A stretch of 64,000 bases of DNA from Neobacillus sp. PS2-9 (GCF_030915525.1 NZ_CP133269.1:4755001-4819000), one strand, 5' to 3'. Counted from the stretch's first letter, positions 17,690 to 26,934 are shown. The notes: generated by a model from the letters alone, not told the origin. A program made the numbers and translations.

Positions 17690-17718
17690 AGATTAATAGA
17701 GATTGTTTTGGTTGTCAA
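17690..17718 (-). promoter_or_regulatory. SigA-type promoter of the riboswitch-add transcript
   Basis: TTGACA (17718-17713), a 17-bp spacer and TAATCT (17695-17690). The aptamer starts about 23 bp past the -10 box, which fits a short 5' end. The -35 lies just outside the stop of the upstream ABC gene. Confidence 0.75.
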
Positions 17719-17732
17719 GACTATTCCTCACA

Positions 17733-19496
17733 TTACCCTGTGGCCAATTGCCATTCTTTTACGTTCTGCTTGGAATAGAGTTCATTGTAGTAGCCGCTCT
17801 TTTTCAATAGACTTTGGTGGTTCCCACTTTCTATGATTTCCCCATTTTTTATCACAAAAATCATATCTGCATTTAGAATCGTAGAAAGTCTATGAGCAAT
17901 CATAATAATGGTTTTGTCGTGATCGAATTGGTTAATGGATTCTTGGACCAGTTTTTCACTTTCATTATCTAGAGCACTTGTGGCTTCGTCTAAAATAATA
18001 AGGGACGGATTTTTCAGGAATACACGCGCTAGTGCTACTCTTTGTTTTTGCCCGCCGGAAAGCTTTACTCCTCTTTCACCTATTTCTGTATCGTAGCCAT
18101 TCGGCAGTGCGGAAATAAACTCATGAGCGAAGGCCTTCTTGGCAGCGGCAAAAATCTCTTCATCGGACGCATCCAGCTTTGCCATTTTTATATTATCTTT
18201 AATCGAGGTGCTATAAAGAAAGTTATCCTGAGTGACAATCCCCATCTGCTCCCTCAAACTTGCGATGGAATAATCCTTAATGTTGAAACCATCAATTAAT
18301 ACCTCACCCTTTGTAGCATCATACATTCTCAAAAGCAGCTGAAGGATGGTACTCTTACCACCTCCGCTCTCACCGACAAACGCATATGTCTTCCCTTTTT
18401 CAAGCGTCAATGACACATTTTTAATGATGTTGTTTTTACCGTCATACGAGAAAGATACGTTATTAAACTTAATAGATTGTGTGAACTGGTTTAGTTCAAC
18501 TGGGTTTGCTTTTTCTATAATCGTGGATGGTGTGTGGAAGAAATCAAAGATCCGCCCCAGTGCAACGCTTCCCTCTGTAATGGCCGGGTAGGCATTGACT
18601 AAAGCTGCCACCGGGCTTCTCATTTTATCAACATAAGCAAAAAAGGCAATTAAACTGCCAATAGTTATACTTCCATCGATGACAAAAAAACTCGCCACAA
18701 TCGCCACGATAAACGGAGTCATATCACTGAGCACATTGACGAGAGCTAACATGACCGCATTTATCTTCGCATGTTTATCTGTCAGTCTATCAAAATGGTG
18801 TAAATGCTGATTTAGCTCTTCTTTGTCTCGTTTTTCTGCGGCAAATAGTTTGGAGAGAAAAGCCCCTTGAATTTTTTCAAAAATAAATCCGCTCATCACC
18901 GATCGGTACTTCATCATGTTTCTGGTGGACTGTTTAAACCTTTTTGATAGAAAGTGGGCCAGAATAAATTGGACTCCCACCAACACCACCGACAGAATCG
19001 CTAACTTCACATTTAGGGTAAGCATTACTACGATGACACACAGCAACACGATCATTTCAATCCAAATGTTTCCGAAAACTGCGGTTAGAAAGCCACGGAC
19101 CTTCTCAATATCATCGAAAAAGCGAGTTCCAATTTCTCCACTTTTGTTCTCTACAAAATATTTGGCATCCAAAGAATGGACCTTTTGAAAAGCGTCCTTG
19201 CGCAGCTGTTTGATAATGTTATTGTTGGCTTTTTGAATACAAAACTGCCTAACATATTCCATAGGTGTTCGGATGAGAAGGAATACCAGAATCATACTTG
19301 CAGCAATGTACAAAAGTTGTTCTAGCATTTCCGCTCGCGACAAGGATTCATTTTGAAGCAGTTGATCGAAGATATATTTTAAAATCAAGGGAACAAACAG
19401 CGGAATCAGGAAACGAAATAAACTCCCAACAAATCCAATGAGATAAAAGCGGCTTACTTGTTTTACATAGGGTAAGAATAACTTGAAATCTTTCAT
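17733..19496 (-). CDS. ABC exporter, fused membrane and ATPase domains (multidrug/lipid type)
   Basis: 587 residues, a half-transporter that would act as homodimer. The transmembrane domain covers about 1-310 with six helices. The nucleotide-binding domain begins near 340: Walker A VGESGGGKST at 374-382, Q-loop DNFLY, signature LSGGQKQR, Walker B SLIILDEATSALD and switch His in MIAHRLS. This is the MsbA/LmrA/BmrA-type layout. No transporter-specific partner is adjacent and the cargo cannot be told. AAAGGAG precedes the ATG. The 329-bp upstream gap to the divergent MFS gene holds 21-bp repeats. Confidence 0.9.
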   Translation of the reverse strand: MKDFKLFLPYVKQVSRFYLIGFVGSLFRFLIPLFVPLILKYIFDQLLQNESLSRAEMLEQLLYIAASMILVFLLIRTPMEYVRQFCIQKANNNIIKQLRKDAFQKVHSLDAKYFVENKSGEIGTRFFDDIEKVRGFLTAVFGNIWIEMIVLLCVIVVMLTLNVKLAILSVVLVGVQFILAHFLSKRFKQSTRNMMKYRSVMSGFIFEKIQGAFLSKLFAAEKRDKEELNQHLHHFDRLTDKHAKINAVMLALVNVLSDMTPFIVAIVASFFVIDGSITIGSLIAFFAYVDKMRSPVAALVNAYPAITEGSVALGRIFDFFHTPSTIIEKANPVELNQFTQSIKFNNVSFSYDGKNNIIKNVSLTLEKGKTYAFVGESGGGKSTILQLLLRMYDATKGEVLIDGFNIKDYSIASLREQMGIVTQDNFLYSTSIKDNIKMAKLDASDEEIFAAAKKAFAHEFISALPNGYDTEIGERGVKLSGGQKQRVALARVFLKNPSLIILDEATSALDNESEKLVQESINQFDHDKTIIMIAHRLSTILNADMIFVIKNGEIIESGNHQSLLKKSGYYNELYSKQNVKEWQLATG

Positions 19497-19545
19497 GCGA
19501 TAAAACTCCTTTCATCAGCCAAATTTAGCTGGCAATTCGCCATAC

Positions 19546-19645
19546 GACAGTAAGCAGTGGTTATCTGACAGTTAACTAGCTCTATGCGACAGTTAAATAA
19601 CGCTATCCGACAGTTAACCAATGCTATCCGACAGTTAACTAGCTT
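19546..19645. repeat. Array B, five 21-bp units with GACAGTTAA core
   Basis: GACAGT starts at 19546, 19567, 19588, 19609 and 19630, exactly 21 bp apart. The consensus is CTATCCGACAGTTAA plus six variable bases. It lies between the divergent ABC exporter and MFS genes, in a 329-bp gene-free gap. Confidence 0.85.
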
Positions 19646-19646
19646 T

Positions 19647-19769
19647 ATGATTTCATTGTACGGTTGGATGTTACCTTACAAACCGCATAACTTTGGTATC
19701 AACCCCGCATGATTTACGAGTTTTACCGCATGATTTTGGCGGAATCAGTGCTGCATCTTTGCGGTTTTT
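19647..19769. repeat. Dispersed element: 17-bp core plus CCGCA units at 21-22 bp
   Basis: ATGATTTCATTGTACGG (19647-19663) is followed after 16 bp by AAACCGCATAACTTTGG, and CCGCA recurs at 19683, 19705 and 19726. The same 17-mer and a similar AAACCGCA tail occur at 27002-27085. ACCGCA (19725) can pair with TGCGGT (19760) before TTTTT, a possible leader terminator of the MFS gene, though the loop is long. Confidence 0.7.
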
Positions 19770-19825
19770 GAATCCTTCCACTGTCGTAAGATGATTTCAT
19801 ACCAAATGAAAGGATGTTGTTTTTC

Positions 19826-21082
19826 ATGAATAACCATACACAAGCACAGGCTCCATCCATGAGTTCTTTATTTTCTAACCGCTTCGTTCAAGCTATTTTA
19901 CTATCCGGACTGTTCCTACAACTGGGAATCTGGGTACGTAATTTTGCAATTTTACTATTTGTAACAGAACAAACCAACAAAGATCCATTTGCCATTTCCA
20001 TGATTTCTGTGGCAGAATTTGCTCCGATTTTCCTTTTCTCCTTTATAGGAGGAACATTTGCAGATAGATGGAGACCCAAACTCACGATGGTTCTTTGCGA
20101 CCTACTGAGTGCCTTATCGGTGTTTGCCGTTTTACTAGCTCTTGTATTTGGAGGGTGGAAAGCGATCTTCTTCGCAACCCTTGTTTCGTCCATTTTGTCT
20201 CAGTTTTCGCAGCCTTCAAGTATGAAATTATTTAAGCTCCACGTTCCTGAATCACTTATTCAGATGGGGATGTCTATGAACCAGACGATTCAGGCTATCT
20301 TTATGATCCTAGGTCCTATGATTGGTACGTTGATTTACTTCCGATTTGGCATCAACGTTGCCATTGCAGTCATGGGTACATGTTTCCTGCTCTCTGCTCT
20401 TGTTCTTACCTTCTTACCTGCTGATAAAAAGGTTGAGGTGATCGCAGCCACAAATGTGTCTAAGGAAATGAAAATGGGCTTTCGTTATGTAATGTCTAAT
20501 AAGCTTTTTCTTTACATGGGTAGTTTCTTCTTAGCAGCTGGAATGGGAATGGGTCTTATCAACCCACTTGGTATCTTTTTGGTGACGGAACATCTTGGCT
20601 TAACGGCTCAGAATCTGCAATGGTTTACAGCAGTGAATGGGGTGGGGATGATTTTAGGGGGCGTTGGCGCAATGGCTCTCGCAAAGAAAATTACGCCACA
20701 AACCATGCTATTAATCGGCTTTGTCACAAGTGCCACTTCTGTTGCGATTATGGGGTCGGTAAACATCATATGGGTTGCGCTTTTAACCCAGTTTATTGCT
20801 GGACTAATGGCTCCCCTTATTCATATTTCCTGTAATACTCTCATTCTCACCAATGCTGAGGAATCCTTCGTGGGTAGGGTGAACGGTATCTTAAATCCTC
20901 TTTTCATGGGAGGAATGGTGTTGAATATGAGTTTAGTCGGCATTCTTAAGGTGCAATTTCCTTTAACGAGTCTCTATTTAATCGCATCAGGCTTATTCCT
21001 AATAGGAGCATTAGCCATGCTTCCAATGCTTCGAATGAAACAGACTAAGCAAATGAAAGTAGCCAATATGCAGCATCATTGA
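19826..21082 (+). CDS. Major facilitator superfamily transporter, drug-efflux type
   Basis: 418 residues with 12 predicted membrane helices. The loop after helix 2 reads GGTFADRWRPKLTM, a form of MFS motif A. The profile resembles MFS_3/EntS-like exporters (LFSNRFVQAILLSGLFLQLGIWVRNFA start) that export drugs or siderophores. The ATG at 19826 was preferred over 19814 because AAAGGA is then about 11 bp upstream. The substrate is unknown. It is divergent from an ABC exporter, with a terminator shared with the next, convergent gene. Confidence 0.87.
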   Translation: MNNHTQAQAPSMSSLFSNRFVQAILLSGLFLQLGIWVRNFAILLFVTEQTNKDPFAISMISVAEFAPIFLFSFIGGTFADRWRPKLTMVLCDLLSALSVFAVLLALVFGGWKAIFFATLVSSILSQFSQPSSMKLFKLHVPESLIQMGMSMNQTIQAIFMILGPMIGTLIYFRFGINVAIAVMGTCFLLSALVLTFLPADKKVEVIAATNVSKEMKMGFRYVMSNKLFLYMGSFFLAAGMGMGLINPLGIFLVTEHLGLTAQNLQWFTAVNGVGMILGGVGAMALAKKITPQTMLLIGFVTSATSVAIMGSVNIIWVALLTQFIAGLMAPLIHISCNTLILTNAEESFVGRVNGILNPLFMGGMVLNMSLVGILKVQFPLTSLYLIASGLFLIGALAMLPMLRMKQTKQMKVANMQHH

Positions 21083-21098
21083 TTGGATTTCCACAATA

Positions 21099-21140
21099 GA
21101 TAAGAGGCTGACTCATAATGAGTCAGCCTCTTATCCTTTT
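21099..21140. terminator. Bidirectional terminator between MFS and flavoprotein genes
   Basis: An almost perfect palindrome: GATAAGAGGCTGACTCAT (21099-21116) is followed by its complement ending at 21135 and then CTTTT. It can serve both convergent genes. Confidence 0.85.
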
Positions 21141-22176
21141 ACAAGACGATCTGTCGATACAAAAATTCCGCATCCTGTCCTACCCCTAAAAGAAGAGCTG
21201 ATCCTCTATGGTGCTGCCATGGCAATCCGAGGAAGTAAAGTCCTTCAATTTCTGTTACGCCTCGCTTATGTTTGAGTTTGCCGCTATTATCTAAAAGGTT
21301 TGGTATATCTATCCAAGAGTAATCCGCAACGAAACCAGTTGCCCAAATAACATTCTGCACGTTAATCGTTGAAAGGTCCTCAAATTGAATCTCATTTTGC
21401 TGGATGCTCTTGGTTCGTGCTTTAAGCGTTATTTTCTTTTCTCTTAATTTTTCTTTTAGCTCAAAACCGAATATCGGATCTGGTTGGCTTTGAACTTTTT
21501 TTCCAATAAAGGAATCCCGATTCGCCTGTAAAATACCAAGTTTGTCAAACCACCAAAAGATACTTTTACCAGCTATGCTTAAAGGGAGGAAACGTATTCT
21601 TTGCCCGACCGATAAATAAGTTTCGTGATAGTTTGATAGTTCTATTGCTATTTGTGCGCCGGAATTGCCTCCACCGACCACTAACACGGAACCCTCGGTT
21701 AGCTGTGCAGGGTTTTTATATTCAGAAGAATGGACTTGAACCACTTGTTGTGGAAGCTCTTGTGCAAATGATGGAATTCTAGGGGTGTGAAAGGGCCCTG
21801 TAGCTATGACGATTTTCTTTGTTTTTATAATGGAGTTTGTTGTTGATATGATATATGTATCGTTCTCTTTAAGAATCCTGTGAACTTGACATAAAAATTG
21901 AATAGGCAAATCAAATGTTTGTGCATACCGCTCTAGGTAATCAGCAATTTCATCCTTGGTTGGAAAACCGGTTGGATCACCATTTACTACCAAGCCGGGC
22001 AATGCACTGTAAGACCTCGGTGTAAACAATACAAGTGAATCATAACGTTTCCGCCAAACATCACCCACCGTTTTATTGTTATCCAATATAATAAAAGATA
22101 AAGAGGTTTGTTTTAAAAAATACCCCATCGATAATCCGGCTTGGCCAGCACCGATTATGACTACATCGTAAATCAT
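21139..22176 (-). CDS. FAD/NAD(P)-dependent oxidoreductase, CzcO/flavin monooxygenase-like
   Basis: 345 residues. The FAD-binding GxGxxG is at 9-14 (VIIGAGQAGLSMGYFL). The second, NADPH-type Rossmann motif VVGGGNSG is at 166-173. A later ATGFVADYSWI is typical of flavin-containing monooxygenases, and VWRKRYDSLVLFTPRSY at about 40-56 matches the FMO-like family often named CzcO or TrkA. Members oxidise small organic or sulphur compounds; the substrate is not known here. CAAAGGAGTGAG precedes the ATG. It is a single-gene unit that shares a terminator with the MFS gene. Confidence 0.82.
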   Translation of the reverse strand: MIYDVVIIGAGQAGLSMGYFLKQTSLSFIILDNNKTVGDVWRKRYDSLVLFTPRSYSALPGLVVNGDPTGFPTKDEIADYLERYAQTFDLPIQFLCQVHRILKENDTYIISTTNSIIKTKKIVIATGPFHTPRIPSFAQELPQQVVQVHSSEYKNPAQLTEGSVLVVGGGNSGAQIAIELSNYHETYLSVGQRIRFLPLSIAGKSIFWWFDKLGILQANRDSFIGKKVQSQPDPIFGFELKEKLREKKITLKARTKSIQQNEIQFEDLSTINVQNVIWATGFVADYSWIDIPNLLDNSGKLKHKRGVTEIEGLYFLGLPWQHHRGSALLLGVGQDAEFLYRQIVL

Positions 22177-22235
22177 CTATCTCACTCCTTTGTAGAACTA
22201 TTTAATTATACTAGTTTTTTCCATTTATAAGCCAT

Positions 22236-22264
22236 AAAAACTACTGGGAGTTCCCAGTAGTTTT
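22236..22264 (-). terminator. Terminator after the DJ-1/PfpI gene
   Basis: AACTACTGGGA and TCCCAGTAGTT form an 11-bp stem followed by TTTTT on the minus strand, 30 bp past the stop at 22294. Confidence 0.85.
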
Positions 22265-22293
22265 CTATAAAAGTTTACATGTTCTTTACACTC

Positions 22294-22956
22294 TTACACT
22301 GATTTCAAATCCAACTCACTTGTAAAGTATGGATATACCAATGTAGCAGCGGTTGTTCTTGCTGCTTCTTCTCCCAATAGCTTCCCTACGAGATGGATCG
22401 ACATATCGATTCCGGCTGATACTCCCCCAGAGGTAATTACCTGCCCATTATCTACGAACCGTACGTCCCGCACTACTTTAATATTTCGATAGGTTTTTTC
22501 CATATAATCATAGGCAAAAGGATGAGTGGTCGCTTTTTTATCAGCGAGAATACCGGCCTCAGCCAGCAATAGGGACCCTGAACAAACGGAAGCGATGGTT
22601 CTACCAGATTGACTGAATGTGGATATCCAATTTATTAATTCTCGGTCCTGAATACAGGTGTCAATGGCATGAAATGGCCCGCCTGGAACGATAAGAATGT
22701 CTAGGTGTTGGCTGATATTCTCAAGACTAAAGTCCGGAGTAATCTTAAGCCCATTATTCGATTTAACAATGCTGGCATTTTTGGATATCGTCCAGACCTT
22801 AAATGGCTTTCTTTCAACAGGTATACCTTTCGTTAACAATTGTGGTACTTCGTTAGCTGAATTAGTAGTTAACGAATATACCTCAAACGGTCCTGAATAG
22901 TCTAAAACATCCACGTTATCAAATAATAAGATTCCTACATTCCATTGTTTTTGCAT
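22294..22956 (-). CDS. DJ-1/PfpI superfamily protein, isonitrile hydratase-like
   Basis: 220 residues with a class I glutamine amidotransferase-like fold. The nucleophile elbow is IASVCSGSLLLAEAG, with Cys125. The N-terminal VGILLFDNVDVLDYSGPFEVY has the conserved Asp and Glu seen in isonitrile hydratase and in the N-terminal domain of AraC-type GATase regulators. No HTH follows, so it is an enzyme-like single domain. ATG 22956 was chosen over a start five codons earlier because GGGAGTGG lies directly before it. The role is unknown. It is a single gene with terminator, its upstream side occupied by array C. Confidence 0.82.
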   Translation of the reverse strand: MQKQWNVGILLFDNVDVLDYSGPFEVYSLTTNSANEVPQLLTKGIPVERKPFKVWTISKNASIVKSNNGLKITPDFSLENISQHLDILIVPGGPFHAIDTCIQDRELINWISTFSQSGRTIASVCSGSLLLAEAGILADKKATTHPFAYDYMEKTYRNIKVVRDVRFVDNGQVITSGGVSAGIDMSIHLVGKLLGEEAARTTAATLVYPYFTSELDLKSV

Positions 22957-23047
22957 ATTATCCACTCCCATTGTTAATTATTAAAATCATCAAAGCCGCT
23001 TTCAACGGGGTTATAATGGTTTTTCATTGGTTTTTAGCTATAATGAC

Positions 23048-23275
23048 TTTCATCCGCTTTATGAAGGACAGTTCTACCTCAATTTCCATCAAAACTGTCT
23101 TTCATCCACTTTATGAAGGACAGTTCTACCTTAATTTCCATCAAAACTGTCTTTCATCCACCTTATGAAGGACAGTTCTACCTTGATTTCCATCAAAACT
23201 GTCTTTCATCCACTTTATGAAGGACAGTTCTACCCTGATTTCTATCAAAACTATCTTTCATCCATATTGTTAGCA
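23048..23275. repeat. Tandem array C, 52-bp units
   Basis: TTTCATCC starts at 23048, 23100, 23152, 23204 and 23256, exactly 52 bp apart. Each unit holds two nested inverted repeats: CTTTCAT with ATGAAGG, and GGACAGTT with AACTGTC. The gap 22957-23306 (350 bp) contains nothing else recognisable apart from the divergent leaders. Units are over 90% identical, so this array is younger than array A. Confidence 0.9.
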
Positions 23276-23306
23276 TCTGCTCCTCTTAGGGTGTGATTGG
23301 TTATGC

Positions 23307-24167
23307 TCATTCTTTTATCTCAATTACGAACGGGAACGCTCTTACGGTTCCATTTTGTTTAAACTCGGCCCAAATCTTATAGATACCCGGCTTTTCAAAG
23401 GTGGTTTCAAAGATTGGCTCTTTCTCATTTGACGGATGAACATGAAGAAACTCTTTCCCATATTCGTCAAGAATCACAACATGCCCCATTGCCCCTAAAT
23501 AGGGAGTTAAATTAGTCTGGTCCAATTCGAAGGATAACGTTACAGGGTCTCCGACCTTAAATGTACTAACCTTTAATGTGACCGTTTCTCCATCTACCTT
23601 TTTGCTAAAGGTCGTGTCTGGGATCAGTTCATGGCCGTGTGTCGAAGAGCTTGGATTCCCCACGATAAAGGAAACAGGCTCTACTTTATATGCGAAATTC
23701 TTCGGTTTTATATCAATAAACGCTTTATAAAAACCTTCTGGGAGGGTATTCTCAATCGTAAATTCGCCTTTACCAGTTCTCTCTGGGTGCACATGGTAAT
23801 ATTTCTGCAGCTGTTCATCCACAATGATGAGATGGAACTCTTTCTCATGATTGACTTCTAGCTCGTCAACCGGGTTGCCCGCTTTATCTTTCAAGAAAAT
23901 CTTTATGTTCTTATCATCATTTTGTACAAATGCATTCACTTCACTGTCATCATGGGTGGTTCCAGAAGCGGATTCATGGGCATGGCCACCGCTTTCACCA
24001 CTTTCTCCAGTTTCATCATGACCATTATCCATTTTCATTTCTTGATTGCTGTGGTCCTCTGTTTGAGCCGCGGTATTTTTATCCTCTGCAAACCATTTAT
24101 CATAAGCCTCAAATCCAAGGATAACCACCGTCACATATAGAATCCCAGCTAATGCCCACTTGATCAT
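23307..24167 (-). CDS. Membrane-anchored, His-rich extracellular protein with two HVHP domains
   Basis: 286 residues. One membrane helix (about 3-20) anchors the protein, then a His/Asp/Glu/Gly-rich linker (35-85) with HGH-like clusters that could bind metal. Two similar beta-rich halves follow, each with a YHVHP or LHVHP motif (near 123 and 245) and ending PEGFYKAFIDI or KPGIYKIWAEF. This resembles the YtkA-like/FixH-like domains linked to copper or haem-copper oxidase handling. The function is inferred only. ATG 24167 has AGGAG eight bases ahead; the GTG at 24176 is weaker. It is 38 bp downstream of the YknXYZ-like operon. Confidence 0.7.
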   Translation of the reverse strand: MIKWALAGILYVTVVILGFEAYDKWFAEDKNTAAQTEDHSNQEMKMDNGHDETGESGESGGHAHESASGTTHDDSEVNAFVQNDDKNIKIFLKDKAGNPVDELEVNHEKEFHLIIVDEQLQKYYHVHPERTGKGEFTIENTLPEGFYKAFIDIKPKNFAYKVEPVSFIVGNPSSSTHGHELIPDTTFSKKVDGETVTLKVSTFKVGDPVTLSFELDQTNLTPYLGAMGHVVILDEYGKEFLHVHPSNEKEPIFETTFEKPGIYKIWAEFKQNGTVRAFPFVIEIKE

Positions 24168-24183
24168 GCCATCCACTCCTATT

Positions 24184-24202
24184 TTTGGGGACTGTCCCCA
24201 AG
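24184..24202 (-). terminator. Short inverted repeat after the exporter operon
   Basis: TTGGGGAC and GTCCCCAA arms share a central base. There is no T-run on the minus strand, so it may be a REP-like or processing hairpin rather than a full terminator. The His-rich protein may be co-transcribed. Confidence 0.4.
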
Positions 24203-24205
24203 TTT

Positions 24206-25378
24206 TTATACACTTCTTAATGCGTCAATCGGGTTCAGCCTTGACGCTTTCCGTGCTGGTGCAATGCCGAAGATAATCCCTATTGCAGCAGAGAATCCCA
24301 GCGCCAATAATACCGTTGCTGTTGAAAGGGCGAAGTTTGCTCCAATTAACGCACATACCCCCCATGCAATTAACGCGCCAAGTAAGAAGCCGATTGCTCC
24401 ACCAAAGAGTGACAAGAATACGGCTTCTAGTAAAAACTGCTGCTGAATCCGCTTTGGTTCTGCCCCGAGAGCCTTCCTTAGCCCAATTTCTGTGGTTCTT
24501 TCCGTTACTGACACCAGCATCATGTTCATAATCCCAATTCCACCCACAATAAGTGAAATGGATGCAATACCTCCCAGCATAAGAGATAGCATTGTAGTCA
24601 TCCTATTAAACGATGCGAGCATATCCTGCATATTCATCACTGTAAAACTATTACCTTTGTAGTTGAACGCCTGTTTTAAAACCGCTTCAATATCAGCTGT
24701 TATTTTTTCAGAATGATTGGAGTCACCCATATACACATCCACACTAGAAATATAACCAGTACTAAGAATGCTCATTGAAGTGGTATAAGGAATGATAACT
24801 GCATCGTTATTAGAGGAATCAGAAAAACTGTTAGATTTCTCTAAGGTACCAACCACCGTATAAGTTACCCCAGAGATAAGAAGCTTCTTGCCAACAGGAT
24901 CTTCTCCCCAAAACAATTCGTTTGCTATATTTGCGCCAATAAGGCAAACGTTATTTTTATTCTCGATATCAAGAATCGTCAGGCCTCTACCGGTTTCAAC
25001 CAAGTCCTTATTTTTAGAAAAATACACATCATTTTTCCCTTGAACGGACACATCTGTTTTCTCGTTACCCTTATAAACCACCGTTGTGTTTCCAGAAAGG
25101 GTAGGTGAAACGCCAGCAACATCCTCGATTTCGGCAAGCTTTTGAATGTCACTATCAATTAACCCCTGCTTCAGTGGTGTTCCCATAGCTTGAACGGATA
25201 TTTTATCTGCACCAAAGGAGGAAAACTCACTTGTCATTCCATTCATTGCACCTTTAACTATGGTAATCAATGCAATTATGGATGCGACCCCAATCACAAT
25301 TCCGAGCATGGTTAGGAAGGAGCGCATTTTGTTATGGATGAGGTTCATCCAGGACATCTTCAGATTTTCCTTAAACAT
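24206..25378 (-). CDS. MacB/FtsX-type ABC permease, YknZ-like
   Basis: 390 residues. The layout is that of MacB-type permeases: helix 1 at about 18-45 (MRSFLTMLGIVIGVASIIALITIVKG), a ~220-residue extracellular domain, and three C-terminal helices. The conserved GGIGIMNMMLVSVTERTTEIGLRKALGA precedes helix 3, and the end APARKASRLNPIDALR is typical. It overlaps the ATPase gene by 8 bp. Such complexes couple ATP hydrolysis in the cytoplasm to mechanical work outside, exporting or expelling peptides. B. subtilis YknXYZ protects against the SDP toxin. No yknW homologue was recognised here. Confidence 0.88.
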   Translation of the reverse strand: MFKENLKMSWMNLIHNKMRSFLTMLGIVIGVASIIALITIVKGAMNGMTSEFSSFGADKISVQAMGTPLKQGLIDSDIQKLAEIEDVAGVSPTLSGNTTVVYKGNEKTDVSVQGKNDVYFSKNKDLVETGRGLTILDIENKNNVCLIGANIANELFWGEDPVGKKLLISGVTYTVVGTLEKSNSFSDSSNNDAVIIPYTTSMSILSTGYISSVDVYMGDSNHSEKITADIEAVLKQAFNYKGNSFTVMNMQDMLASFNRMTTMLSLMLGGIASISLIVGGIGIMNMMLVSVTERTTEIGLRKALGAEPKRIQQQFLLEAVFLSLFGGAIGFLLGALIAWGVCALIGANFALSTATVLLALGFSAAIGIIFGIAPARKASRLNPIDALRSV

Positions 25379-26060
25379 ATACAGGCTCCTCTCTCAGTTT
25401 GCCGTCTAAAATGTGAACAATCCTGCTGGCATTTTTGGCAATCTCCATATCATGAGTTATCATAATGATGGTTTTTCCTTCTTGATGAAGCTCATGAAAA
25501 AGCTCCATTATTTGCTGACCTGTTTTTTGATCTAGTGCTCCAGTGGGTTCATCTGCTAGTAATATTGTGGGCTCCGTTACCATCGCTCTCGCAATGGCCA
25601 CCCTCTGCTGTTGTCCTCCAGAAAGCTGATTCGGCCGGTTTTGTAATTTTTCACCGAGCCCCACTCTAATGAGCATTTCCCTAGCTCTCCGTCTGCGTTC
25701 CTTTTCAGCCACCCCCGCATATACAAGAGGCAGTTCCACATTTTGAATGGCACTCAGTCTAGGCAGGAGTTGGAATTGTTGAAACACAAATCCAACCTCT
25801 TTGTTTCGAATCGCTGCCAGCTCAGATTCATCAAGCTCATCAACCTTTTGATTCGATAAAAAATAATCTCCGTTTGTCGGTGAATCGAGACAACCAATCA
25901 GGTTCATCAGTGTAGATTTGCCTGAACCAGAAGGTCCTAATATCGCAACAAAGTCTCCTCTATTCACTGTTAAATTGATATGATTTAAGACGACTTGTTC
26001 TTCCTCGCCCATTACATATGTTTTGGTTATTTGATTCATGTTGAGAATTTGCTCACTCAT
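25371..26060 (-). CDS. MacB-type ABC ATPase, YknY-like
   Basis: 229 residues, a LolD/MacB-family ATPase. Walker A GPSGSGKST at about 41-49, Q-loop FQQFQLLPRLSAIQN, signature LSGGQQQR, Walker B ILLADEPTGALD and switch His in MITHDME. It overlaps the adaptor gene by 8 bp and the permease by 8 bp, so the three form a coupled operon in the order adaptor, ATPase, permease. The short size and the PTGALD motif are those of MacB-type rather than importer ATPases. Confidence 0.92.
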   Translation of the reverse strand: MSEQILNMNQITKTYVMGEEEQVVLNHINLTVNRGDFVAILGPSGSGKSTLMNLIGCLDSPTNGDYFLSNQKVDELDESELAAIRNKEVGFVFQQFQLLPRLSAIQNVELPLVYAGVAEKERRRRAREMLIRVGLGEKLQNRPNQLSGGQQQRVAIARAMVTEPTILLADEPTGALDQKTGQQIMELFHELHQEGKTIIMITHDMEIAKNASRIVHILDGKLREEPVYV

Positions 26061-26934
26061 TATTGGTTCCTCCCTGCATCATATCTGCATGAGAAACCTC
26101 TTTATTATCAGATGAAATGATGACCTCTTCACCAGCACTCACACCGTCTTTAATTTCAATCGTCGTTCCATCGTTAATGCCTGGTTGAATATAGTTTTTG
26201 GTTGTCATCCCTTTTTCTGTTGGAATCAAAACATAAGGTTTATTATTGCTATCAAATTGAATGGCTTTCATGGATAAAGTCACTACACCCTTTGCCTGTT
26301 GTTTCAATATTTTAGCTTCTGTACTCATTCCCACTTTGATTCCTTCATCTTTAACCAGATCAATAGTTGCAGTAAAATAAGACACTCCGTTTTCATTAGT
26401 TGCTTCCTTAGAAATCTCAGTAACCGTTCCTTTTATTTCTTTTTCAAGTGCATTGATTGTTACATTGACCTCTTGACCTACCTTTAAATATTTCAGGTCA
26501 TATTCGTCGACCTTTACGGTGGTTTGTAACACGGAATAGTTAACGATATCGATGAGCTGCTCCCCAGACATTAGCTCCGCGTTTTTCTCTACATGGATTT
26601 TCGAAATCTCCCCGTCTAATGTAGACTTTATTTTGTCTCCCTGTTTCGTTACCATCAAGACATCTCCGTTTTTCACTTGGTCTCCAACTTTAACCTTAAT
26701 TTCTTTTATTTGCATGGCCTCTTCACTCGTAATTGTCTTCCTGTTTTTCGCTTCTACTGCACCCGAAAAGCTGTAATAGGTAGTAATGTCCCCGGTTTGT
26801 GCTTTTTCTTTCTCAACGTTTCCTAATCCCTTCGGCGTCAATAACACCGCTGAAATCAGCGAGGCAACGATTAGCCCTACAATCGACCAAATCACGATCT
26901 TCTTCTTACTCTTCTTTTTTTGCTTTGTATTCAT
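26053..26934 (-). CDS. HlyD/RND-type adaptor subunit, YknX-like
   Basis: 293 residues from ATG 26934, which has GGAGGG in front. An upstream extension in the same frame would run through repeat DNA and is rejected. A Lys-rich start and one membrane helix (about 13-31) place the rest outside the cell. The barrel/lipoyl region contains EIKVKVGDQVKNGDVL and a second half KVGQEVNVTINALEKEIKG. In Gram-positive bacteria such adaptors form a cap on the MacB-type permease. No outer-membrane channel exists, so it likely guides substrate across the wall. Confidence 0.88.
   Translation of the reverse strand: MNTKQKKKSKKKIVIWSIVGLIVASLISAVLLTPKGLGNVEKEKAQTGDITTYYSFSGAVEAKNRKTITSEEAMQIKEIKVKVGDQVKNGDVLMVTKQGDKIKSTLDGEISKIHVEKNAELMSGEQLIDIVNYSVLQTTVKVDEYDLKYLKVGQEVNVTINALEKEIKGTVTEISKEATNENGVSYFTATIDLVKDEGIKVGMSTEAKILKQQAKGVVTLSMKAIQFDSNNKPYVLIPTEKGMTTKNYIQPGINDGTTIEIKDGVSAGEEVIISSDNKEVSHADMMQGGTNNE

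Noticed and set aside
23048..23275. Possible CRISPR array
   Set aside because: Whole units are near-identical with no unique spacers, and no cas genes are nearby. The same applies to the other arrays.
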